Notes: generated from the letters alone by a model not told the origin. A stretch of 64,000 nucleotides of DNA from Thermoplasmata archaeon (GCA_022749895.1 JAKIWS010000006.1:1-64000), one strand, 5' to 3'; counted from the first letter of the stretch, positions 29,740 to 39,383 are shown. Numbers and translations: made by a program.

Positions 29740-30438
29740 CTAGAAACCGACGCGTTCCCGCACGACGGCCCAACGGACGGGGTCGACGTGATCCGCCCCG
29801 AGGCCGGCCACCAGCTGAAAGACCGGGGGAGGGGCACCCTGCTTCAATCCACCGAGCATCCCGACGAGTTCGCTCAGCGACAGCGACGGCAGCATCCACC
29901 GCAGGTAGGCAGTGAACTGTTCCTTCGGCATCGATTGCATCACGGCGGCGCGCATCGCCCGCATCTGATCGTCGGTGAAGTGTTCTTTCATGAACGGGAC
30001 GATGGTCACCTCCTCTTTGTTCATGTGCGTGAGGTAGTACGCGAAGAATTCGTTCGTCACCTGGTTGAGCCGGATCCCCGCGTCGACGCGCTGCGGGGCC
30101 GAGCGAACGCCGGCGAGCTCGTCGGCCATCTTGGTGATCTCCACGAGGCGGCGGGTGATCGCGTGGTGCTCGTCGAGGAGCTCCCGAACCATACCCTCGT
30201 TGACGCCTTTGACCGCCGGGAAGACGTGATCCTCCTCCCCCGAGGCATGGTGGTGGAGGAGGCAGAGCACGCACCCGGACGAGACGGCGTTCGTGAACTC
30301 GTGCTTGAGGTCCTCCAGAACTTTCGTGGACGCCGCTGCATCGGCAAAGTCGACCGACTGGAGCCGGCCGCCGAGGCTGTAGATCATCGATCGGAGCGCC
30401 TTATGGATGGGCGTGAACAGGTCTTCGGTGGCGGCCAT
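29740..30438 (-). CDS. Hemerythrin HHE-domain protein
   Basis: FTPIHKALRSMIYSLG, LLHHHASGEEDHVFPAV, LLDEHHAITRRLVEI, YLTHMNKEEVTIVPFM. Confidence 0.8.
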   Translation of the reverse strand: MAATEDLFTPIHKALRSMIYSLGGRLQSVDFADAAASTKVLEDLKHEFTNAVSSGCVLCLLHHHASGEEDHVFPAVKGVNEGMVRELLDEHHAITRRLVEITKMADELAGVRSAPQRVDAGIRLNQVTNEFFAYYLTHMNKEEVTIVPFMKEHFTDDQMRAMRAAVMQSMPKEQFTAYLRWMLPSLSLSELVGMLGGLKQGAPPPVFQLVAGLGADHVDPVRWAVVRERVGF

Positions 30439-30638
30439 CTCCGGTTATCCTTCCGTCCCCGGGGGGGACTGGCGGGCCGTAGAACGGTTGGCGCTTGAAG
30501 GCTGCCCCCCTTTGGGGGGGCCATTCAAATCGGCCTCGGCGCCGAAGGGGTCAGCGCTCCGTCAAGGATGCCGTACGATTCGTCCCGGCCGGTACCGGGT
30601 TCGTATTAGCCCGTCATGGTCGTGGACTCTTCGGTCCG

Positions 30639-31274
30639 ATGAGCGAGAATCTTCGGCTCTACTACGCTCCCTGGAGCCACTACTGCGTCTCGGTCGAACG
30701 GATGTTGGCGTTCAAGCGGGTCGTCCCGGAGATCGTTCCGATTCCCTACCATGACCGCCGGGAGCTTCTCCGCGCTACCGGGCAGGACTACCTGCCGGCA
30801 ATCACGTGGGGCGATCGGACCGTAGCGTGGCAAGGGATTCCCGACTTCCTCGAGGAACGCTCACCCCTTCCGACGTTGTACCCCGCGGGGAAGGGAGGCC
30901 TTGCGAAGATGATGGAGAACTGGGGCCACCAAGTGCTCGAAGAGAGGGTGTGGAGGTACGTTCTCCCCCGGATCGGAGCGGCCTTTACGGACGATCACGA
31001 GCGGTGGGTCTTCGAAGAGCTGCAGACGCGGTCCCGAGGACCGTTGCACGTTCTCGAGGGCCGGCGCGGTGAGTTCCGTTCCGAGCTGCTGCAGTACTTG
31101 GGGCTCCTGGAGGAAGGCTTGCGGGGTCGCGCGTGGCTGCTCGACGAGCCCAGCCTCGCCGACTTCGGGGTGTTCGGGGCCCTGGCTCCGCTCCGACTGG
31201 TCGGGGAGGAGATCCCCTCCGATTTCCCGAGTCTGGCCGCGTGGTCGACGCGGATCGAGCAGCTCCACGCGTGA
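30639..31274 (+). CDS. Glutathione S-transferase-like protein
   Basis: LRLYYAPWSHYCVSVERMLAFKRV...YLPAITWGDRTVAWQGIPDFLEERSPLPTLYP; C-terminal LLDEPSLADFGVFGALAPL. Confidence 0.7.
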   Translation: MSENLRLYYAPWSHYCVSVERMLAFKRVVPEIVPIPYHDRRELLRATGQDYLPAITWGDRTVAWQGIPDFLEERSPLPTLYPAGKGGLAKMMENWGHQVLEERVWRYVLPRIGAAFTDDHERWVFEELQTRSRGPLHVLEGRRGEFRSELLQYLGLLEEGLRGRAWLLDEPSLADFGVFGALAPLRLVGEEIPSDFPSLAAWSTRIEQLHA

Positions 31275-31367
31275 TCCACCGCCGGCGGTCCCCACTCCGG
31301 GTTCAACGCCGTCGATCGGGACCATTGTTCGGATAGGTGTTATCGTCCGGAACCGTTCCGGGCCCCG

Positions 31368-34300
31368 TTGGACGCGTACTCCCGCTCGATCGACGTCGCC
31401 GTTCACGAAGCCTACGCGGTCGCGTCGGCCGCTCGCCGCGCCGGGTTCGACCCGACGACCAAGCCCGAGATCCCGCTCGCCGAGGACATGGCGATGCGCG
31501 TCGAGAAGCTGCTGGGGCATCTTCCGCTGGAGGGGATCGCGCTCGAGATCCGCGAGCTCGCGGCGACCCTGCCCCGGGAAGAGGTCGCCGTCGCGATGGC
31601 GCGCCGGATCGCGAAGGACCCCAAGCGGGGGCGCGACCTGGAGTCGCGTCTGGACGCCGCGCTGAGGGTCGGGCTCGCGATCTTGACCGAGGGGATCCTC
31701 GTCGCCCCCCTCGAGGGGTTGGCGGAGGTCCATCTCCGGGCGAACGGGGGAGCGGAACCGTACCTCGAATTGTACTACGCCGGGCCGATCCGGGCGGCCG
31801 GGGGAACAGCGCAGGCGCTCTCGGTCCTCCTCGCCGACGTCGTGCGGCGGGACGCCGGGCTCGGTGCTTTTCACGCGACGTCGGCCGAGGTCGAACGGTA
31901 CAAGGAAGAGATCCCGCTCTACAAGCATCTCCAGCATCTCCAGTACGTTCCCTCCGCCGCGGAGATCGCCACGATCGCCCGGAACGTCCCGGTCGCCATC
32001 TCCGGGGAGTCGACGGAGGGCGACGAGGAGGTCTCGGCGTTCCGGGACCTGCCCCGGGTCAGCACGAACGGAATTCGTGGCGGGGCGTGCCTCGTGATCG
32101 CGGAGGGGCTCTGCCAGAAGGCTCCCAAGCTTCGGAAGATCGTGGAGAAGCTCGGACTCTCGGGATGGGAGTTCCTCGATGAGCTCGGACGATCGACGGC
32201 GACCGACGATTCTCCGCACGATCCCAAGTACCTGGCCGAGGCCGTCGGCGGGCGGCCGGTCCTGGCCCACCCGAACCGTCCGGGGGGCTTCCGCCTCACC
32301 TACGGCCGGGCGCGCACGGCCGGTCTCGCCGCCTGCGCGGTGAACCCGGCGACGATGGTCGTCCTGCGGAAGTTCATCGCCATCGGGACGCAGGTGAAGG
32401 TCGAGTACCCGGGCAAGGCGACCGCGATGGGGGTCTGCGACACCATCGAGGGCCCGATCGTCGAGCTCGACGACGGGACGTTGCTCGGTGTGAACGACGC
32501 CGCGAGCGCCGAAGCGATCCTTCCGCGTCTCACCCGGATCGTCGACCTCGGGAGCCTCTTGGTCCCGTTCGGCGAGTTCCTCGAGAACAACCGGAACCTC
32601 GTCCCCGGGGCGTACTCGCCCGCGTGGCACGAAGAGGAGCTGCGCGCCGCGGGCGGCGACACGGACCGGGCTTCCCGGGTACCGACCGTCGCCGAAGCGG
32701 TCGCGATTGGTCGACGGCTCCACATCCCGCTCCATCCGGCCCACCTCCTGTTCTGGCACGACCTCGTCCCGGAGGAGCTCCGGTCGCTGGCGGACGGGGT
32801 GGAGCGACACGGCCGATTGATCGAAGGGCGCCTCCTCCTCGCCCCCGCGTCGGTCGACCACGAGTGCCTGGTCCGGCTCGGGTGGTTGCACCAACGGATG
32901 CCGGACGGGTGTCTACGGGGCGAACCGGAAGCTTCCGCCACGCTCCTCCTTGGGCTCGGCCTGCAAGAAGCCGACGGCCGCGCCGTGCGGAGAGTTCCGT
33001 GGCCGGAAGGGACCGTCGACGTTCTCGCCCTCGTCAGCCTCCTCGCGGGGGTGGAGGTCCGCGCCCGCGCCCCCTCCCGTGTCGGCGCCCGGGTCGGCCG
33101 CCCCGAGAAGGCGCGCCAACGGACGATGAGCCCGAACGTGCACGTCCTGTTCCCGCTCGGCGAAGCCGGCGGCTCCCACCGCTCGGTCCCGGAGGCGGCC
33201 CGACGCACGATCGGCGGCGGCGTCGCCGTGCAGCTGGGCGTGCGTCGATGCCCCGATTGCGAAGGATCCACCGTGTGGCCGAAATGCAGTTGCGGCGGGC
33301 ATTCCGAGCCGACGGGCGACATCGTCACCGAATCGCTCCCCGTCGCCCCGCTCTGGGCCCAGGTCGTCGAGCGGATGCACCTCCGGCGGGCCCCGGAGGT
33401 GAAAGGCGTCAAGGGCCTCACGTCGCCGGGGAAGGTTCCGGAGCTCCTCGACAAAGGGGCGCTCCGGGCGGTCCACGGCGTCTCGGTCTACCAGGATGGT
33501 ACCACGCGGTTCGACCTGACCGATCTACCGTTGACCCATTTCCGACCGCGCGAGATCGGCCTGCCGATCGAGCGCGCGCGCGCGCTCGGCTACACCACGG
33601 ACTGGCTCGGGGCCCCGCTGAACGAAGGAGAGCAACTGGTCGAGCTGTACCCGCAGGATCTCATCGTCGCCCGCGCGTGCGGGGAGTACCTCCTCCGCGT
33701 CGCCCAGTTCGTCGACGACGAGCTCGTCCGGATCTATCGGCTGGAGCCGTTCTATCGGGCCTCGAGGGTGGGGGAGCTCATCGGAGCGCTCGTCGTGGCC
33801 CTCGCGCCGCACACGTCGGGCGGGGTCACGGGGCGCATCATCGGGTTCACGGAGGCCGAGGCCTGCTTCGCCCACCCCGCGTTCCACGCGGCGAAGCGCC
33901 GGAACTGCGACGGGGACGAGGACTCGGTCACGCTCATCTTGGATGCGCTGATCAATTTCTCCCGAGCGTACCTCCCGTCGAGCCGGGGCGGTCTCATGGA
34001 TAAACCGCTCGTCCTCACCACCCGCCTCGATCTCGCCGAGGTCGACAAGGAGGCCCACAACGTCGACGTCGCCGTGCGCTACCCGCTCGCCTTCTACCGC
34101 GCCGCCGCCGAAGGACGGCACCCGAAGGAGGTCGAGTCGCTCATCGCGACCTTGGGACGTCGCCTCGGCCGTGACGAACCGATGCGGCATCTCGGGTTCA
34201 CCCACGACACGCAGGACATCGCGGGAGGCCCGGTGCTCTCGGCGTACCGGGAAGCCGGCTCGATGAATCGGATCGTCGAGCAGTCGATGACGCTCGCCGC

Positions 34301-34718
34301 CCAGATCCGTGCGGTGGACGTGGCCGACGCGGTGCGCCTCGTGCTCAACAGCCACTTCCTGCCCGACGTCATGGGCAATCTCAAGAGCTACGCGACGCAG
34401 AAGTTCCGCTGCAAACGGTGCAACACGTCGTACCGCCGGCCGCCGCTCGCGGGCCGTTGCACCGCGCCGGTCGCCGGCGGCTCCGCGTGCGACGGCGAGC
34501 TTTTGCCCACGGTCCACGAGGCGAACGTCCGCAAGTACATCGCGCTCTCCCAGCGGCTCGCGGCAATGGACGGCGTCCCACCATACCTGCGGCAGCGGAT
34601 CGGCATCCTCGAAGCGTCGCTCGCGACCTTGTTCCCGGGCACGGCATCGCAGACGACGCTCGACGGCTTCCCCCCCGCGGCGGGCCGGGACCCGGCGCGC
34701 GACGACGCACCGGCCTAA
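31368..34718 (+). CDS. polC/polD2: DNA polymerase II (PolD) large subunit DP2, no intein apparent
   Basis: YYAGPIRAAGGTAQALSVLLADVVRR, NGIRGGACLVIAEGLCQKAPKL, FAHPAFHAAKRRNCDGDEDSVTLILDALINFSRAYLPSSRGGLMDKPLVLT, C-terminal zinc finger. Confidence 0.97.
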   Translation: MDAYSRSIDVAVHEAYAVASAARRAGFDPTTKPEIPLAEDMAMRVEKLLGHLPLEGIALEIRELAATLPREEVAVAMARRIAKDPKRGRDLESRLDAALRVGLAILTEGILVAPLEGLAEVHLRANGGAEPYLELYYAGPIRAAGGTAQALSVLLADVVRRDAGLGAFHATSAEVERYKEEIPLYKHLQHLQYVPSAAEIATIARNVPVAISGESTEGDEEVSAFRDLPRVSTNGIRGGACLVIAEGLCQKAPKLRKIVEKLGLSGWEFLDELGRSTATDDSPHDPKYLAEAVGGRPVLAHPNRPGGFRLTYGRARTAGLAACAVNPATMVVLRKFIAIGTQVKVEYPGKATAMGVCDTIEGPIVELDDGTLLGVNDAASAEAILPRLTRIVDLGSLLVPFGEFLENNRNLVPGAYSPAWHEEELRAAGGDTDRASRVPTVAEAVAIGRRLHIPLHPAHLLFWHDLVPEELRSLADGVERHGRLIEGRLLLAPASVDHECLVRLGWLHQRMPDGCLRGEPEASATLLLGLGLQEADGRAVRRVPWPEGTVDVLALVSLLAGVEVRARAPSRVGARVGRPEKARQRTMSPNVHVLFPLGEAGGSHRSVPEAARRTIGGGVAVQLGVRRCPDCEGSTVWPKCSCGGHSEPTGDIVTESLPVAPLWAQVVERMHLRRAPEVKGVKGLTSPGKVPELLDKGALRAVHGVSVYQDGTTRFDLTDLPLTHFRPREIGLPIERARALGYTTDWLGAPLNEGEQLVELYPQDLIVARACGEYLLRVAQFVDDELVRIYRLEPFYRASRVGELIGALVVALAPHTSGGVTGRIIGFTEAEACFAHPAFHAAKRRNCDGDEDSVTLILDALINFSRAYLPSSRGGLMDKPLVLTTRLDLAEVDKEAHNVDVAVRYPLAFYRAAAEGRHPKEVESLIATLGRRLGRDEPMRHLGFTHDTQDIAGGPVLSAYREAGSMNRIVEQSMTLAAQIRAVDVADAVRLVLNSHFLPDVMGNLKSYATQKFRCKRCNTSYRRPPLAGRCTAPVAGGSACDGELLPTVHEANVRKYIALSQRLAAMDGVPPYLRQRIGILEASLATLFPGTASQTTLDGFPPAAGRDPARDDAPA

Positions 34719-34752
34719 AGCGGAAATACCGAGAGCGGGCTCCTTCCGGCGC

Positions 34753-34853
34753 GGGCTTGTAGGGTAGTCTGGACTATCCTTTTGGCCTTCGAAGCCAAAG
34801 ACGTGGGTTCGAATCCGCCGGGGCACCCGGCGGCGAAACTCCCACCAAGCCCG
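34753..34853 (+). tRNA. tRNA-Arg(TCG) with intron in the T-loop
   Basis: Acceptor GGGCTTG/CAAGCCC; D-arm GGGT..ATCC with GG; anticodon arm TTGGC-CTTCGAA-GCCAA; T-stem GTGGG/CCCAC completed only after removing ~26 nt. Confidence 0.87.
34814..34839 (+). other. tRNA intron (26 nt; equivalent boundaries 34815..34840)
   Basis: hBHBh': outer helix GTGGG/CCCAC, bulge AAT, 4-bp helix TTCG/CGAA, bulge ACT, inner 8-bp helix CCGCCGGG/CCCGGCGG with GCA loop. Confidence 0.82.
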
Positions 34854-34863
34854 TCCCCGCAGC

Positions 34864-35169
34864 CTAGCGGAAGTACCCGGGGGTCCCGGGGTCGACGCGC
34901 TTCTCTTCCTCGGGCTTCGCCGCTTCGAGGACGTCGAGCGCGAGGAGCGCGTTCAAGGGGATGAGCCGGATCTTCCCTTTCTCTTCCTTGACCGTGCCGT
35001 CGAGCTCGACGGCGAGCGAGTTGTCGCCCCCCACCGAGACCAGGCCGCGGAAAACGCCGGTCGAGACGAGCGCGTCGTCGCGCGTGCCGGCGGAGCGGAC
35101 CTTCACCTTCGAGCCCGCGGTGAGCACGATCGACGGTTTCTTCGTCACGCTGGTCGATTGCGCGTTCAT
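34864..35169 (-). CDS. Conserved archaeal hypothetical protein, small beta-rich
   Basis: VLTAGSKVKVRSAGTRDDALVSTGVFRGLVSVGGDNSLAVELDG; 4-bp overlap with upstream regulator. Confidence 0.55.
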   Translation of the reverse strand: MNAQSTSVTKKPSIVLTAGSKVKVRSAGTRDDALVSTGVFRGLVSVGGDNSLAVELDGTVKEEKGKIRLIPLNALLALDVLEAAKPEEEKRVDPGTPGYFR

Positions 35170-35687
35170 CGTATGGCTCCCCGCTCGCGGGCGGCCCCCT
35201 TCGACGTGGTCATCGGTTTCAATGTCGCCATCTCGTTCGCCTGGTGGATCAGTCCCTGCAGGTGGTCGACGGTCTCGCGGTACCGGCGGAGCGCGTTCTG
35301 CGCGTTCGCTTCCGTGAAGTCCCACGCCCGGGCGAGGCTGCCGTACCGGAGGCGGTACCCCTTCCGTCCCTTCCCATCCGCGCTGCTTCCGACCTCCTCC
35401 AGCAGGTCGAGGGACTTGAGTTTGTTGATGTGGCGGTAGACGGTCGGCTTCGAGGTTTTCAGCACGGCGACGAGCTCGTCGATGTACCACGGGCGCGCCG
35501 GGTCCCGCAGCAGGCACTCCCGCACCATCCGGTAGGCCAGGCTCCGTTCGACGGGGCCCTCCCCCTGTCGCAGGTCGTCGGTCGTCGGGAGGTAGCCGAT
35601 CAGCCGGAGGAACTCCTTGAGGACCTCGTCGAGGTCCTGGAGCGGGGTGAGCGGTGTACTGTAACGCACCGCGAGCTCGAACGGCAT
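35166..35687 (-). CDS. Winged-helix transcriptional regulator
   Basis: RPWYIDELVAVLKTSKPTVYRHINKLKSLDLLEEVG HTH. Confidence 0.7.
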   Translation of the reverse strand: MPFELAVRYSTPLTPLQDLDEVLKEFLRLIGYLPTTDDLRQGEGPVERSLAYRMVRECLLRDPARPWYIDELVAVLKTSKPTVYRHINKLKSLDLLEEVGSSADGKGRKGYRLRYGSLARAWDFTEANAQNALRRYRETVDHLQGLIHQANEMATLKPMTTSKGAARERGAIR

Positions 35688-35783
35688 CGCGAACGGACTC
35701 CCCAGACGGACCCGGGAAATAAAACGCGGTGGTCCGGGACCGGCCCGCGACTAGGATTTGAGCCACGGACGGTTGCGACGCCC

Positions 35784-36698
35784 GTGAGCTTCTCGCTCGC
35801 GACGCCGGCGACCCCCGACGAGGCCTTCGAGTTCTTGGCGCAGGACCCGGAGGCGACCGCGATCCTCGCGGGCGGCACCGACCTCCTCCTCGACCTCGAG
35901 GAGGGCCTCGTCCGGCCCCGCACCGTCGTCTCGCTCCGCCGGCTGCCGTGGCGCGAGATCCGTTGGAACGGCCCCCGCCTCACGATCGGCTCGCTCGCGC
36001 CGCTCGCCGACCTCGAGGCCGACGCCGGGCTCCGTCGTCGACTCCCCAGCCTCGCGAAGGCGATCCACGCGGTGGGGAGCCTCGCCCTTCGCCACCGAGC
36101 GACCCTCGGAGGGAATCTCGGACGAGCCTCCCCGGCGTCCGACCTGATTCCCCTCCTCCTCGTCCTGGACGCCCGGCTCTCGCTCGTCCGTCGTGGAGAC
36201 CGCCGCGAGCTCCGGCTCGATGAATTCATCGTGGGGTCGCGGCGCACCGCGTTGGCCGCGGGCGAGCTCATCGAGTCCGTCACCATCCCGGCCCCGCTCC
36301 CTTCCGAATACCTCTGGCAGCGGGTCCGGCTCGCGAACGACATCTCGCAGGTCGGGGTCGCCGTCGCGCGGGGAACGACCACCTCAGCGTGGCGGATCGC
36401 CCTCGGGGGCGTGACGCCCCGCTCGGTCCGACTCCCATCGGCGGAGAAGTTGCTGGGGCCCGGGCTTCCGGCCCCGCTCGCGATGGAGCTCGCCGCGCAG
36501 GAAGCGGCCCAGCGCGCTCCGTTCACCACCGACAAACGTGCGACCGAAGCGTACCGACGGCGGCTGGTTTACGTGCTCGTCAAGCGCGCGGTCGCCGCGG
36601 TCGCGGCCTCGGCCGACGCGTTGCCCGAAACGCCGTCGCCCTCCCGGACGGCGAAGAAGTCGGTCCCCGCGAAGGCGCGGAGCACGTCCGCACGATGA
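35784..36698 (+). CDS. Molybdenum hydroxylase FAD-binding (medium) subunit
   Basis: ATAILAGGTDLLLDLEEG, HRATLGGNLGRASPASDLIPLLLVLDARL; GTG start. Confidence 0.88.
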   Translation: MSFSLATPATPDEAFEFLAQDPEATAILAGGTDLLLDLEEGLVRPRTVVSLRRLPWREIRWNGPRLTIGSLAPLADLEADAGLRRRLPSLAKAIHAVGSLALRHRATLGGNLGRASPASDLIPLLLVLDARLSLVRRGDRRELRLDEFIVGSRRTALAAGELIESVTIPAPLPSEYLWQRVRLANDISQVGVAVARGTTTSAWRIALGGVTPRSVRLPSAEKLLGPGLPAPLAMELAAQEAAQRAPFTTDKRATEAYRRRLVYVLVKRAVAAVAASADALPETPSPSRTAKKSVPAKARSTSAR

Positions 36699-37171
36699 CC
36701 GACCGCGAGTTTGCGTGCACGGTCAACGGCACGAAGGTGGCGCGACGTGACGTTCCCGACGACGAGCGACTCTTGGACACGCTCCGCTGGCGGCTCGGCC
36801 GGAAAGGGACGAAGGAAGGGTGCCGCACCGGTGATTGCGGGGCGTGCACCGTGCTCGTCGGGGGGCGCCCGACCCTCGCGTGCCTCACCCTCTCGCACGA
36901 AGTCGCCGGCGAGAGCGTGGTGACCGTCGAAGGCCTCCACGACGACCCGGTCGGCCGAAGAGTCCAGGAGGCGTTCGAGCGGGAATCGGCGCTTCAGTGC
37001 GGGTACTGCACCCCGGGATTTCTCGTGGCGCTCACCGGCGCGATCAAGTCGCATCCCCACGGGGCGGGCGAACGAGCGCTCCTAGAGGCGATCGGGGGGA
37101 ATCTCTGCCGATGCACGGGTTACGTGGCGATCCGGCGGGCGGTCGCATCGCTCGGGACGTCGAGGCCGTGA
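36695..37171 (+). CDS. Molybdenum hydroxylase [2Fe-2S] (small) subunit
   Basis: GCRTGDCGACTVLVGGRPTLACLTL; LQCGYCTPGFLVAL; GNLCRCTGYVAIRRAV. Confidence 0.95.
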   Translation: MTDREFACTVNGTKVARRDVPDDERLLDTLRWRLGRKGTKEGCRTGDCGACTVLVGGRPTLACLTLSHEVAGESVVTVEGLHDDPVGRRVQEAFERESALQCGYCTPGFLVALTGAIKSHPHGAGERALLEAIGGNLCRCTGYVAIRRAVASLGTSRP

Positions 37172-39366
37172 CGCGGCGCGACGCCGCCGCGAAGTTGCGC
37201 GGTACGGCCGAGTTCGGCACCGACCTCGAGGCCCCCGGGATGGTGTGGGGCGCGCTCGTCGGTTCGACGGTCGCCCACGGGCGACTCCGGCGGCTCGACC
37301 TGGAGCCGGCCCGCCGCCTCCCGGGGGTCGTCGCGGTCGTCGGCCCGTCCGAGCTCGCCGGGCTCTTGCCGTCGGGCAAACGGGACGCCGAGCGACCGGT
37401 GTTCCCGGAATCGATCCTGCGCTACCGCCACGAACCGGTCGCCGCCGTCGCGGCGCGCACACTCGCCGAGGCGCGCGCGGCGGCGCGCGCGGTCCGCGTG
37501 GAGGTCGACCCGCTCCCCGTGGTCAGTGAGATCGAGGACGTCTTCCCGGAGTGGCCCGGCGAGGAAGGCCCGCGCTCCCCCCACGTGATCGCCCACGTTC
37601 GGGCGAACCACGGGGACGTCGACGGCGGATTCGCCCGGGCGGAGTTCGTGCACCGGGAGGTCTACCGGACGAACGGCGTCCACCAGGTTGCCCTGGAGCC
37701 CCACGCGTGCCTGGCCGAGGTCAACGACACGACGTGGAAGGTCACGACGTCCACGCAAACGCCGTTCGGGGTGCGGGAGGACACGGCGGAGATCCTCGGC
37801 CTCAAAGAGGACCAGCTCGTGGTCGACGGAAGCTGGGTCGGCGGTGGCTTCGGCGGGAAGGCGGCGGCGTTCCTCGAACCGTACGCCCTCGTCCTCGCCC
37901 GCGCATGCCGGAAACCGGTCCGGCTTGCGCTGACGTACCGCGAGGAGTTCGAGCTCGGTCGCACGACGCTCCCGTCGATCGTCTGGCTCGACACGGCCGT
38001 CCGGGGAGGGAAGATGACGGCCCGACGGGTCCGCCTGCTCCTCGACGCCGGCGCGTCGCTCCCCGGCCGCGATTTCGCGACCGGCTATGCGATCGCGTTC
38101 CTCCTAGGTCCCTACGAGGTCCCCGCGTTCGAGCTCGAGGGGTACGCCCTTCGGACGAACAAGCCCCCCTTCGGTCCCCATCGCGCGCCGTTGGCGCCGC
38201 AGACAGCGTTCATCGGCGAATCCCACATTGACAGCATCGCCCGGCGGCTCGGCCGCGACCCGATCGATTTCCGGCTCGCGCACGTCTGGAGCGAAGGGTC
38301 GACGACGCCCTTGGGCCAGAAGGTCGGTCCGTTCGGGGCCGCCGAGGCCCTGCGACGCGCGGGGCGGCTCGCCGCCCTTTGGCGGAAGGGACTCAAGCCC
38401 CACCAAGGGGTGGGCGTAGGCGTCGGATTCTGGGGGACCGGGGTGGGGGCCGGCGGGGAGGCCCTCCTCCGCCTGACCGCCGACGACCTTTCAGTCCTCC
38501 AGGTCGAGCATGACATCGGCAACGGCAGCGTGGTGGTCGGCCTCCCCGCCGTGGCGGAGAGGGTCCTCGGTCTCCCGTCCGGAACGGTCCGCGTTCTCAC
38601 GGCCGATACCGCCTCCGCGCCGTACGATTCCGGCGTCTTCGGCAGCCGCACCGTCGCGGCTCTCGGCCAGGCCGTCGAGAAGGCGGCGCAGCAGATTGGG
38701 ACGACACTTGCGAAACGGATGGGCGTCCGAGCGAAGGTACGCCTCGAGGTCGAGCGCGGGCAATTCTTCGCCGTCGCCGGCGCGAAGCGGGTCGCGGTCC
38801 GCGAGCTGCTGACACCCGACGAGCGGCGCGGAGGCGGTCTCGTGGTGCGGGACCGTCACTACGGTAAGCCCGGGACGATCGACGACGCCCGGGTGCGCGA
38901 GGGGACGTTCTACGCGTACCACGATTTCGCGGCCTCCGTCCACCTCGCGCAGGTCGAAGTCGACCGCGAAACGGGCGCGGTCCGGGTGATGCGGGCGACG
39001 GCGTTCCCGGATGTCGGGACGATCCTCGACCCCGAAATGGTCCGGAGCCAGGTGGAAGGAGCGGTGGTGATGGGGCTGGGCACCGCGCTCTCGGAAGAGA
39101 CGCTGTGGGGGCCCGACGGACGGATGCTGAACCCCGGCCTGCTCGACTACCGGATCCCGACGCTCGGCGACGTCCCGCCGATCGAGGTCGACCCGGTGGA
39201 AGGGTTCGCGGGCGCCGGCCCGTTCGGCCTCAAGGGATTGGGCGAACCTCCGATCATCCCCGTCCCCGCCGCGGTCGCGAACGCGGTGGCCGATGCGACC
39301 GGCGCGCGGGTGACCGAGCTGCCGTTGACCGCGGAGCGCGTCGCCCGAGCGCTTAAACTCCTCTGA
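37168..39366 (+). CDS. Molybdenum hydroxylase molybdopterin-binding (large) subunit, aldehyde/xanthine dehydrogenase family
   Basis: GTGA overlap with small subunit; GVHQVALEPHACLAEV, TQTPFGVREDTAEILGL, VGGGFGGKAAAFLEPYALVLAR, GLKGLGEPPIIPVPAAVANAVADATG. Confidence 0.9.
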   Translation: MTRRDAAAKLRGTAEFGTDLEAPGMVWGALVGSTVAHGRLRRLDLEPARRLPGVVAVVGPSELAGLLPSGKRDAERPVFPESILRYRHEPVAAVAARTLAEARAAARAVRVEVDPLPVVSEIEDVFPEWPGEEGPRSPHVIAHVRANHGDVDGGFARAEFVHREVYRTNGVHQVALEPHACLAEVNDTTWKVTTSTQTPFGVREDTAEILGLKEDQLVVDGSWVGGGFGGKAAAFLEPYALVLARACRKPVRLALTYREEFELGRTTLPSIVWLDTAVRGGKMTARRVRLLLDAGASLPGRDFATGYAIAFLLGPYEVPAFELEGYALRTNKPPFGPHRAPLAPQTAFIGESHIDSIARRLGRDPIDFRLAHVWSEGSTTPLGQKVGPFGAAEALRRAGRLAALWRKGLKPHQGVGVGVGFWGTGVGAGGEALLRLTADDLSVLQVEHDIGNGSVVVGLPAVAERVLGLPSGTVRVLTADTASAPYDSGVFGSRTVAALGQAVEKAAQQIGTTLAKRMGVRAKVRLEVERGQFFAVAGAKRVAVRELLTPDERRGGGLVVRDRHYGKPGTIDDARVREGTFYAYHDFAASVHLAQVEVDRETGAVRVMRATAFPDVGTILDPEMVRSQVEGAVVMGLGTALSEETLWGPDGRMLNPGLLDYRIPTLGDVPPIEVDPVEGFAGAGPFGLKGLGEPPIIPVPAAVANAVADATGARVTELPLTAERVARALKLL

Positions 39367-39383
39367 GGAAGCGGAACCGGACC

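Noticed and set aside
30861-32894. 677-aa - strand ORF
   Set aside because: Antisense to the unambiguous PolD large subunit gene; shadow ORF.
31368-34718. Intein in PolD DP2
   Set aside because: Protein is ~1116 aa with continuous conserved motifs; no intein splice-junction blocks seen.
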